Origin: Fragilaria crotonensis
Taxonomy: Eukaryota; Bacillariophyta; Fragilariophyceae; Fragilariales; Fragilariaceae
NCBI GenBank assembly: GCA_022925895.1
Contig: JAKSYS010000002.1
Span: 248,001-312,000, forward strand
DNA length: 64,000 nucleotides
Reading direction: 5' to 3'
Shown: one piece after another, positions 11,462 through 20,553 of the stretch
Layout: each line of letters starts with the position of its first letter
Position numbering within the stretch: position 1 is the first letter of the stretch
Translations under genes and position numbers: made by a program
Notes under the pieces: generated by a model
Databases searched by the model: none
What the model was told of the DNA's origin: nothing
Seen by the model: only the letters and a program-made list of their open reading frames with translations

Positions 11462-13345
11462 GTGGAAAGACGGCAGCACCACTTGGGTTGCTCTAAAGGA
11501 CATGAAGGAGGCGTACCCAGTGCAAGTTGCCGAGTACGCTGTCTCAGCAAGGATCGCAGACGAACCGGCCTTCGCCTGGTGGGTTCCGTTTACTCTAAAG
11601 AAGCGAAATCGGATAATCGCAAAGGTGAAGTCCAAGTACTGGGTGAAGACGCACAAATTTGGGATTAAGATACCCAAGACTGTGGAAGAAGCCAGAGCAA
11701 TCGATGCTGAAAACGGAAATACGCTGTGGTGGGACGCGATCTGCAAAGAGATGCGCAATGTCCGACCAGCGTTCGAAAAGTGGGACAAAAGTGAGTCCGA
11801 GATGCCAGTTGGGTATCAGGAAGTCAAGTGCCATCTGATATTTGACATCAAGATGGGAGAGAATTTCCGCCGGAAGGCACGATTCGTCGCCGGCGGCCGT
11901 AGCGAAGTACCAAGCACACTGACCTATGCGTCGGTGGTGTCACGGGATTCCGTTCGTATTGCCTTGACGATTGCAGCTTTGAATGACCTGAAGGTCATGG
12001 CTTGTGACATTCAGAACGCCTATCTCACGGCTGATTGTCGTGAGAAGATTTATACTCGCGCCGGACCCGAATTCGGATCCGAAGCGGGTACTATCTTCTT
12101 GGTTAAGAAAGCCCTGTACGGACTCAAGTCTGCTGGGGCGGCATTTCGCGCGTTACTGGCGGAAACGTTACACGACATGGGCTACGTGCCAACAAAAGCG
12201 GACCCCGATGTATGGCTCAGGCCAGCCGTCAAGGCAGATGGCTTCCAGTACTATGAGCTGGTCCTTTGTTACGTTGACGACGTATTGGCCATATCAATGG
12301 ACCCGGAGACGACCTTGAACGCACTTAAGACAACCTTCACGTTGAAGGATAACAAGATCGAGCCTCCGGAAATGTACCTGGAGCCCAGCTTGGGAAGCTT
12401 GATGTCGATGGGGTATCCTGTTGGACAATGTCGGCAGAAAAATATGTTACTGCAGCAGTCAAGAACGTCGAGGAGGCATTGTCAAAGCGAGGATTACGTC
12501 TGCCATCCAAGTGCTATACTCCGTTGCCCACGGATTATAAACCGGAACTTGAAACGTCTCCGGAATTGAAGGCCGACGGGGTCCAATATTATCAGGAACT
12601 CATCGGGATCTTACGATGGGCCGTCGAGCTTGGCAGAGTGGACATACTGCTTGAAACCTCTCTAATGTCTACGTACCTGGCGATGCCGAGGAGCGGGCAT
12701 TTGGAACATGTTTATCGTATGTTCGGGTTTTTAAAACTCTATCCAAAGCGGAAGTTGGCATTTGATCCGCAGCATCCCAAAATCAGTGAACGTATGTTCA
12801 CTCGATACGACTGGCGGGACTTCTACCGTGATGTGAGCGAAGCGATTCCGGATAATATGCCAGCTCCACGCGGGAACTCTATGTCCACTCATTGTTTTGT
12901 GGATGCCAGCCACGGTAGTGACCGCGTGACACGACGATCACAGTCCGGGATACTCATCTTTTGTAACCGCGCCCCTATCATTTGGTACAGTAAGCGCCAG
13001 AATACGGTTGAGACAAGCACGTTTGGAAGTGAATTCCAGGCAATCAAGAATGCGGTTGAGTTGACTGAAGCCCTACGGTACAAACTTCGCATGTTTGGCG
13101 TACCGATCGAAGGGGCAACTAATGTGTTTTGCGACAACGAAGCTGTCTACAAAAATACGTCGCTCCCCGAGTCAACCCTAAAGAAGAAGCATCATTCAAT
13201 CGCTTATCATCGTTGTCGGGAAGCGGTGGCAGCTGGTACTGTTCGTGTTGCTAAGGAAGGAACGAAAACCAATCTGGCAGATTTATTCACGAAGATACTT
13301 CCCCAGGCACGACGTGAGGAATTGTTAGATAAGTTCACGTATTAA
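11440..13345 (+). pseudogene. pol: Reverse transcriptase and RNase H of copia element 1, one frame break
   Basis: Reverse transcriptase reads clean from about 11440 to 12380 (KARFVAGG, ASVVSRDSVRIAL, KALYGLKSAGAAFR) with an intact YVDD box (LCYVDDVLAIS). It begins with a chromodomain-like strip (LIKWKDGSTTWVALKDMKE). A frameshift near 12385-12430 moves into 12428-13345, which carries RNase H: CFVDASHGSD, SEFQAIKNAVELTEALR, FCDNEAVYKN and the terminal NLADLFTKILP. Catalytic D-E-D residues are present. The stop codon is at 13345. Confidence 0.88.
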
Positions 13346-13401
13346 CCATCGTCGGAATGTGGTCGAGTTGTGACCATCGGCATGTCACAGCTCGAGGGGA
13401 C

Positions 13402-13626
13402 CGAGAAAACCCAGAAGTTCTGTGGTAACGGTTGGAGTTCTTCCGACCGGTAGCGGGACGTTACGGATTATATGTGTAACAGTAAAGTTAGCGACAAGGT
13501 GCTCGTACCCGCCATCGGGTCCGAGCTCACTCTTTTGACTAATCTAGGTCTTATCGTTTATCTAATCAATCGTAAGTAGTAATCGATGGGACGTTGTCAT
13601 CATCGTTTACTATCACATTTGTTCGG
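13402..13626 (+). repeat. 3' LTR of copia element 1
   Basis: Direct repeat of 7195-7419 with one substitution. It follows the RNase H stop codon (13345) by 56 bp and sits next to a purine-rich tract. Confidence 0.88.
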
Positions 13627-15557
13627 CAGGGTTGAGTTGTTGGACTCACTGAAGTAAAATTTGGTCTTTGACGTCACCATTGGAATTATGTTGGTCGTTG
13701 GTCGAGCCAGTGATCTTCAAATTGTCGCACTTGTAGCATCAGCCTGACTAACCCTAGAGCTATTGTGATCATCATTGTCTTCGAATTCAAAAGGTATGAT
13801 TGACTTACTAGGCTGATGCAAAGCCTTGGCAAACTTTGTGAAATATATGAAGTGCCTTTGAGAAGATTTGTGCAGTCAGGACATTTCAATGACAACTGTG
13901 GAACAAGTGGCTGCCAGCGGAGACTTGGGTAGATGCACGTAAATGCCAAATCTCATTTATCAGGCATTGATGCATTGACAAAGGTGGGACCTTTTAATTG
14001 CTGTAATGCAAAGGAGCCGAAGCAGTTGTTCTGTTGATGGTGCGTAGAAAGATGTCACACTGTGATGGAACCAACAAAACATTTCTTGGGGTTAACTTAC
14101 ACCAAGCTGTTTCAAATTGCGACTAACAAGAACACACAAGCTTTCCATCCCCTTATTGGGTGTTGGAAGGAAAAGGGTTTAGATTTAGTAGCAAAAAATC
14201 TACCATTCACCAAGCAGCAACATGACCTTTAGCACCGTTGAATGATTTACTATTGTCACCGCTAGCCACTAGTAGCAGCACCAACCAAAATCAGAAACCT
14301 AGTGTCAAGTGCCCCAAGAGTCAAGAAGAAAGATAATGAATGGTTGTTTGGGATGTTTCATGCTCATTCTTTTCATATCCTCCCATCAGGATGTCATTTG
14401 TGGGACAGAGATGTAATGCCCACTGTGATTGAAACATGTTTTACGCTTCACAACTGAAAAATATTATTCATTGTAGGCACACATACCACATTAATCTATG
14501 GTGGTACATTCACAATGCTGGGTTCTAGGGTACATATCCAAAACCCCTTTCATGATTGGACCTTGTTCTTGAGATGAACAAGCATGATATAGCCATGATA
14601 GGCAGGGGCTATGATGAATGACATTAAGGAGGACTCTCAAGTACCACAATGGGATTATGCACATCATGACCAGAAAGTGAAACCATGCACAATTCACGTA
14701 GTACATAAGAGACGTTTACAAAGTACACAAGAAAAGGGTCTATCTGTTGTTGTTTTGTGTTTTGGCCAGTTTGGGATTTGGACTCTAGAATGAAAGTGGT
14801 GCAAATCGAGAAATCGAATTCAAATACTCTATATATGGCAAATTACAATATACTATTACCTTTCACACATTTTCTATTGTCACTTTTTTAATGTATACTC
14901 CTACTACAATGCACAACGTACTACGTAGTACTGGAGTGAAGAGTGCAACTTATCCAACAACGAAATAGGATCTTACTCCGGACTCAGGAGGTACAATCTA
15001 CTCTTCTCTCTACTAGTAGAGCACCTTTTCATGCATATACCTACCGGTAGAGTAACAGCGATACCAAGCATTTCTTGGGAAAGATGGCACAGTACATAAC
15101 AAACTATATACACTGTATCAGAAATCAGAAATGACTGGCTCGAAAAAAGGACAGACGATAAGGCGGGCTCCCACTCCTGTTCTACTGCAGTACGTAGTAC
15201 TAGTATCACTACCGGCTAGCAGGTGTACGACTACCATAGGTAGTATGTATGAGAAATGCCACCCCAGGTGTCCCACCGTTCGACACCAGCAAAACTGGAG
15301 AAGTGACTACCGGTTCTCTACTCTAGAGAGTCTCTAGCTAGAGTAGAGACAAGCATTAAATACCAGTCGGTTGGCTGAAATCTTGAGGCTTTACTCTTCA
15401 CCCACACCAGAGTAGAGAGAAGTGAGTGCAATAGTCACGCTTGTTATCGAAACACTTCTGAAGTATCACATCTATGAATGATTGATAGGAAATTCGAACT
15501 CTAAGCACGAGGTAATGGCACGCATCATCGGAAGAATCATCACCCCTAAGTGAATGC
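13627..15557. other. Intergenic, no convincing gene
   Basis: About 1.9 kb between copia element 1 and the TVP23-like gene. It holds only short ORFs without recognisable motifs, some of them AT-rich with transposon-like decay. From about 14890 there are many short palindromes (AGTACT, CTACTAG, TACCGGTAG, TCTCTAGCTAGAG). Confidence 0.6.
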
Positions 15558-16256
15558 CTAAGTGGCTGTCGGGCTTCCACCCCCTCCTGTTCCAATCAAC
15601 ATGCCGAACAAATTAGATCGGACTGCCGTCATCACACCTCGCTGAGCGTATTCAGAAGTCATTTGTTGAAACTTAGCCTTCTGGTCCGAGGAACATTTGT
15701 AATATCCATACACGTTTGCAAGACTTAACGATAGTGCCATGGTCACAACCAAGAGCCAGCCCACCTGAAGCCTCAAGAGACCGAACAAAAAGAGGAAACT
15801 CCAAATAACAGGAGTTACATAAAGGACGGTCCAGAAGATGGTCGAATCGACCTTATTGGAGGCAGCTTCTCCTTTAGATTCGAATATCCATCGCGTAGTG
15901 TCGCCATCAACTTGATTCCACCACCTCAATCCCACCAACAAGCGACCAGTGATATTCTTCACCACCCAGAAGTCAGCCGCCAAAAGCAAAATACAGACAA
16001 CAGTGACTGTGATGAAATGCGCACCGCTCGTTCCTCCCTTGCCATTGCCTGAGAACCAACCGCCAAAAATGTAGAGAAAGACAGACGCGCCCTTGAAGAG
16101 ACAGTGAAAGATGCAAGCCACAGGATGCGCAGAATTGCGCAAGGACAAGGTCGTGCCTTGGTCCTGCGGTGACATGTCCTGCGGATACACACTCGAATCC
16201 ATATTGCCCGAAAGGACAGGCTCACCCTCAACGTGAAAGTGCAAGTCGTGCGACAT
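15558..16256 (-). CDS. TVP23/FAM18-family Golgi membrane protein
   Basis: Predicted late-Golgi membrane protein involved in vesicle traffic. A single exon of 232 aa from an ATG at 16256 to a stop at 15558. The family signature is clear: HPVACIFHCLFKGASVFLY, then a membrane segment (FITVTVVCILLLAADFW), the hallmark VVKNITGRLLVGLRWWN, IFESK, and DSTIFWTVLYVTPVIW followed by two hydrophobic segments and the NVYGYYKC motif. Length is typical of the family (about 200-250 aa). The N-terminal 45 residues are polar and variable. The frame is intact, with no sign of decay despite a copia element 280 bp upstream of its start. Confidence 0.92.
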   Translation of the reverse strand: MSHDLHFHVEGEPVLSGNMDSSVYPQDMSPQDQGTTLSLRNSAHPVACIFHCLFKGASVFLYIFGGWFSGNGKGGTSGAHFITVTVVCILLLAADFWVVKNITGRLLVGLRWWNQVDGDTTRWIFESKGEAASNKVDSTIFWTVLYVTPVIWSFLFLFGLLRLQVGWLLVVTMALSLSLANVYGYYKCSSDQKAKFQQMTSEYAQRGVMTAVRSNLFGMLIGTGGGGSPTAT

Positions 16257-16533
16257 AGCAGGGGACGATGGGCGCAGATTGCAGAGGAATTCAATGGAGT
16301 CTACTTCAAGTGTTCGGCCTAGTCAGTGGTCGGTGGTGCTATGTTGCAGGTTCAGCAGCAGATCCCTCGACCCACCCCTCTCCGGTCCCGATGTGTATTG
16401 CTCGTTCTGGGAAGGTACCAGGTACAAGTAGTACCAGTACTTGTACTACATAGGATGTGCGAATACTGTTTTGGTAAATCTTTCTCTGGAGCGCTGTACT
16501 CTACTACTAGCTAGTGACACTAGTAGTAGTAGA

Positions 16534-17129
16534 TGTTAGGATTCTACCGTCACTCTGTCACACTGTCTCTCGTCTTACTGTAAGGTTAAATACCATACGG
16601 TAATACAGTCGACAGTCCTTTATTTTTTCTTAGTCTGTCCGTGACCCGTTCCCGTAGAATTCTACGGATCAGAACCTGGTACTACCGGTCTGCAACACAA
16701 AACTATTTGAATTTACTCCCTATGTAATTCAAATCATGAGTGTTGTTGATAACTTCAACAACACTCTTTTTACTATGGACAACACTTCCCAAACACCACT
16801 CAGGAAGTGGGACTAAGACAACACTTCATTTGTGAGACTCCAACTAATGTTGCAAGTCTCACCTTCATTTTTCATCCCAATTCATCTTATAATTTCCACA
16901 AACCAAAAACAGTAAAGGCCTTTACTAGTTAGCATCTACATTTTTCTACATCTTTGTACCAACAAATCTACCGCCATGGTGTATGTCTTCAAAACACCAT
17001 CGCCCAAAGCTGGACGATCCGTCAGGTTCGCTTCCTCACCCGTCAAGTCCAACGTTAGACTTCTAGGTCCTACTAACCTTAAGTCTACCGTCGGCCAGTA
17101 CTCGTGTACCGATCACACGAACACTGTCA
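16534..17129 (+). repeat. 5' LTR of copia element 2, containing an ORF start
   Basis: 596-bp LTR with TG...CA ends. It holds a perfect hairpin 16738-16766 (arms GAGTGTTGTTGA/TCAACAACACTC), a second stem-loop 16832-16862 (GTGAGACT...AGTCTCAC), a TATA-like TTATAAT near 16887, the 16-bp palindrome AGTAAAGGCCTTTACT (16911-16926), and ACCGCCATGG at 16976, a near-ideal start context. The last 51 codons' worth of LTR are coding sequence for ORF1. Confidence 0.93.
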
Positions 17130-18967
17130 TGGTTGCTCGCCTCGAACCACCGGTCCAAGGCTCTACCGTCGAGAGAAATTACTCGTCCGATCATTGGGCG
17201 AACCTTCGTACGGCCGTTAACAATTTGAGTTTAACTGCTATTAATTTCCCTCTCCTCACGGACTCGCCAGCAGCAAATTTAAACTCCCCATTGAAGAACA
17301 GAAGCTTCCCCAAGTCCACCATGAAGAACGCCATCCCGCCCACCCTTGCCCCTCGCATCTCTAGGTCCGCCCGTAAGGCCGAAGACCGCGATGCCTTCGA
17401 CGATAACGTCGACGTCCGCGCCCCCATCGGCGCGAATCCTGTCCCTCCCGATACGCCAACCTATCCTGGCCTCTATCATGGAGCCTTAGCTTTCGGATCT
17501 CCCAGAGGATCCAAGCATCAACGTGTCCACCGTTTTCCTTCTCCCAACACTACCCCTGATGACGATCAGGATCAACCAATTAAGAAGAAGAGGCGCACCT
17601 CCATCAAGAAAGGTCCCCAAGCCGCCTACCATGCCAACAATTCCGACGACAATTTCGACCAGATCATCCAGGAGGATCGCAACCTCCACTTCCATGAGCG
17701 CAACAACAAGATTGCAGCTCCTTCCACTCAGGGCACCAACATTAGCCACAGGGCTACCACTCCAACCAAGATGGCTGCAAAGATGCAAGCCACTTCTCCA
17801 ACTACTCCAACTACTACTTCAATCACTACGGATGACAACAAAAAGGGCACAAATACTGAACCAGATGATCAAACTACAAAGAATTATGCATCTACCAATG
17901 TTGCCTACAAGGACATTGGACCTACAGATGATAATTATGAGGACAGGACTACAATTACTACAACTACCAACTCCAACAACAGCACCAGTTTCAACATGCT
18001 GGACCATCCACACTCCACAACTGACATCGCGGACGCCAACGCCGCCATCCAAACACCACCAAAAGAGCTTACTTCGCCTCCTACGGCTACCTCGAAGCGC
18101 AGGCATCGCGCTCGCAGATTTTATCCCCGTCGTCGCCCTCGCACGTCGCGACCCCAAATCGATCCATACGACGATCCGACGTCGCTGCAATACCTCTCTC
18201 AAGACGTCCTGGATTTAATTGACGCCGCTTTTTCCAACTCTTCTTTCCGCCTCGTGCTCCGTCCCGACAACGAAGGCGATTCGCGCCCGAGCTCGCTTGT
18301 AAGAACCGATCAGCACGCGCCAAATTCCGATCATCACCTCCCCCACTATCACAGCAATTTGAAAATGGATATTATCGACATGGCTCGCTACGTTTGCACA
18401 ATTCACACGTTCACCGAAGATGAGGAGCCAATTAAAGCCTCATATTCCCTGGGGACGATCCAAGACGACGTTGACGAGATCATCAGAGCCACTGGGAACA
18501 TGTATTTGATGTCAGTTCAAAACACACTCACCATGATCGCACACGCGCTGGTACGCCACACTACGCGATGCCAGGCGCCACAGTACAGCCTTCTCAGCAA
18601 CATCCCCAAATTTGAGCGAATTCGAAGCGACAGATCTCGAGAAACGACTGTTCAAAGTTCTAAGAGTCATTTCGGCACTTTGGTGGGAACCGACAACTCT
18701 GCAGACTCGCGACTCAAAACTATGACGTCTGATGAGAACCGTGATAACGGCTCTGCTACCCAGCAATTTTGTACTGATTTTTCCCCGATTGACCCAGAAA
18801 TCCCGGATTCCCCCAAAACTCCCACAGCTACCTCGCCTACGTTCTACGAACTATACCCCGAGTACAGCCCCTGCTCTTTCGGAATCCGATCCCGAACCAA
18901 CTCGCAACGACAACTCAACAACCCTCGATTCCGTTTCAAAATTTTCCACGTCAAGTCCGATTCCTGA
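16976..18967 (+). CDS. ORF1 of copia element 2, unknown function, starts within the LTR
   Basis: 663-codon open frame from the LTR ATG (MVYVFKTPSPKAGRSVRFAS) across the primer-binding site into internal DNA. It is rich in Ser, Thr, Pro and Asn, with basic clusters (KKKRRTSIKKG, and KRRHRARRFYPRRRPRTSR) that could bind nucleic acid or act as nuclear localisation signals. The middle (codons ~260-360) is Thr/Asn-rich low complexity. No known domain was recognised. Near the end the conserved-looking reading moves to another frame (18732-19151, with VSKFSTSSPIPDVVLEISD), so the protein probably continued before a one-base change. It could be a captured host gene or a distant gag-like protein. Confidence 0.65.
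   Translation: MVYVFKTPSPKAGRSVRFASSPVKSNVRLLGPTNLKSTVGQYSCTDHTNTVMVARLEPPVQGSTVERNYSSDHWANLRTAVNNLSLTAINFPLLTDSPAANLNSPLKNRSFPKSTMKNAIPPTLAPRISRSARKAEDRDAFDDNVDVRAPIGANPVPPDTPTYPGLYHGALAFGSPRGSKHQRVHRFPSPNTTPDDDQDQPIKKKRRTSIKKGPQAAYHANNSDDNFDQIIQEDRNLHFHERNNKIAAPSTQGTNISHRATTPTKMAAKMQATSPTTPTTTSITTDDNKKGTNTEPDDQTTKNYASTNVAYKDIGPTDDNYEDRTTITTTTNSNNSTSFNMLDHPHSTTDIADANAAIQTPPKELTSPPTATSKRRHRARRFYPRRRPRTSRPQIDPYDDPTSLQYLSQDVLDLIDAAFSNSSFRLVLRPDNEGDSRPSSLVRTDQHAPNSDHHLPHYHSNLKMDIIDMARYVCTIHTFTEDEEPIKASYSLGTIQDDVDEIIRATGNMYLMSVQNTLTMIAHALVRHTTRCQAPQYSLLSNIPKFERIRSDRSRETTVQSSKSHFGTLVGTDNSADSRLKTMTSDENRDNGSATQQFCTDFSPIDPEIPDSPKTPTATSPTFYELYPEYSPCSFGIRSRTNSQRQLNNPRFRFKIFHVKSDS
17130..17148 (+). promoter_or_regulatory. 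Candidate primer-binding site of copia element 2
   Basis: TGGTTGCTCGCC begins at the first base after the LTR. TGG pairs with the tRNA 3' CCA end, and the longer stretch TGGTTGCTCGCCTCGAACC reads in reverse as GGTTCGA...ACCA, suggestive of a tRNA 3' half, although the spacing is not that of a full T arm. It lies inside ORF1. The tRNA species was not identified. Confidence 0.6.
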
Positions 18968-20553
18968 CGTCGTTTTGGAGATTTCCGATTCTGTGAAACG
19001 TTCCGTTAACGGTTCTAACGCATCGCTCTCGTACTGTGCTGCCGTTGACACGGGAAACGCAGCTACTGTCGTTCGTACCGCGGTTTCCTCCCCAACCCAC
19101 AACAATGGGCCTGCAGAGCCCACAATCCGACCGTTTCCTCTGAGACTTTGACCTATTTGGATGTTCAGCACCCTGTCCCAATCAAATTGGAAGATTTGCC
19201 AAGCTCCCAAGCTGATGATGCCGATGTTTTCCTTGCCGATCATTGTTACTCCTGCAGTAATAATGACTCAACTAGGAAACTGTTAACTTTATCCTGATGC
19301 CGACCCAGATCCGCTACCAGAAGTTGCAAACGACCCTGATCCCGAACCAATGGACATTGTTGAAGATGATCTTGACAATAATGGCGACGCTAACCGAGAT
19401 ATTGGTGAACCTAATGAGGTACCAAGTGCAGCTATACAACAACTTGTCAGACTACTGCCTCCTCTCGCCCTCCCCACCGTTGCGATCCGCCAACCCCTTG
19501 ACGCCATTCATCACCACCCTTTTCGGATGTTCCAACACTTCCATCACATTCCGTCACGCAACCTGTTTTTCACCGAGGCAATGCTAATGGACACAATCAA
19601 CGGCACGATTCACCTTCGCGACCTACCTCTTTGCGTTCGCACAAGTGCAACTATCTCTGCCTTTTGCATCAACACACTCGCCGACCCACCCGAACTCAAC
19701 ATCATCCGTGGCCTCGACAAGCACTTCATCCACCACATCCTACGTCACGTCATACGCGATCACATGTATATCGACGAACTAATCTCCGGCACCAACATCC
19801 CACTTCTGAACGTACAACCCGATAAACTCTTGCTCCTACGTAGCATGAAGCACACCCTCAATCGCGCTACCAACATGGTCGTCCAGCACCTTAACGACCA
19901 ACAACGCTCCCAGTTCCTGCCCGCCGAACTCCGCGAGCATTCAGCGACATTGACGACGCGTTCCACGACGACCCCCAGACTGTCCGATGGAAACACGATG
20001 CGCAGTCGCCATCATCTACGCGCTCAGATTACTATACATCACGCATCACCGCAACTATTTCAACCGCGACCATGGACTAGCTGAGCACTACTTTTATCCG
20101 GACCATCTATTCGCAATCGCAAAGGAAATCAAGTCAACTGCCACCGCTCTAAGTCTCCTTCCCGATACAACAACCTTCAACCTCCTGCCCCGTTTTGTTC
20201 ATGATGCCTTTGACGAAGTCGACGACCTATTTCCCGGAACATCCCTCGGCCACCGTTCTGATCAATATTATCGCGACAAACTGCCCTATCTCCAAACGGA
20301 ATTCGAACTCGTGCAACCTTATGTAACGGACTACATCAATTCTTTCCCAACGCCATCCACCGAAGCCAAAGAGATTGCGTCTGACCGAGCCTGCGAATTG
20401 ATTAACGTCGCTCTTTTTCAACATGCTATCATCCATCGTATGTCAAAGAAACGTTCCAAGCAACCTGAACTCAACAACAACCAAGTTTTCATTGGCAACC
20501 TCCCCCCCCTGCAGACATGTTCCTTTCCAGTTTTGCTACCTGCTACCCAATGA
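18732..20553 (+). CDS. Pre-gag coding segment of copia element 2, frame-broken, unknown
   Basis: Continuation of the upstream coding region in changing frames: 18732-19151, then 19303-20084 (including MDIVEDDLDNNGDANRDIGEP and a segment with HFIHHILRHVIRDHMYIDEL), then 19987-20553 (GLAEHYFYPDHLFAIAKEIK, FVHDAFDEVDDLFPG). Amino acid composition and lack of stops over hundreds of codons suggest real coding ancestry. One switch (near 20505-20515) lies in a run of C residues. No family was recognised. Confidence 0.5.

Larger units (their letters stand above)
7195..13626 (+). mobile_element. Ty1/copia LTR retrotransposon, recent insertion with degraded coding region
   Basis: Complete element of 6.4 kb bounded by direct repeats 7195-7419 and 13402-13626. 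I found one mismatch over 225 bp (A/G in the TTACGAATT/TTACGGATT region). The order gag, protease, integrase, reverse transcriptase, RNase H defines copia. The 3' LTR is preceded by a purine-rich CTCGAGGGGA tract, the likely polypurine tract, and the 5' LTR is followed by TTTATCAGACCCA, a candidate primer-binding site. Flanks share only GCAG or CAG, so the target duplication is short or eroded and the exact ends are uncertain by 1-3 bp. The coding region has about ten frame breaks, so it is not autonomous as read. Confidence 0.93.

Noticed and set aside
17523-18218. 231-codon ORF overlapping ORF1 of copia element 2
   Set aside because: Shadow frame in a Thr/Asn-rich region; ORF1 is longer, continuous and starts at a good ATG.
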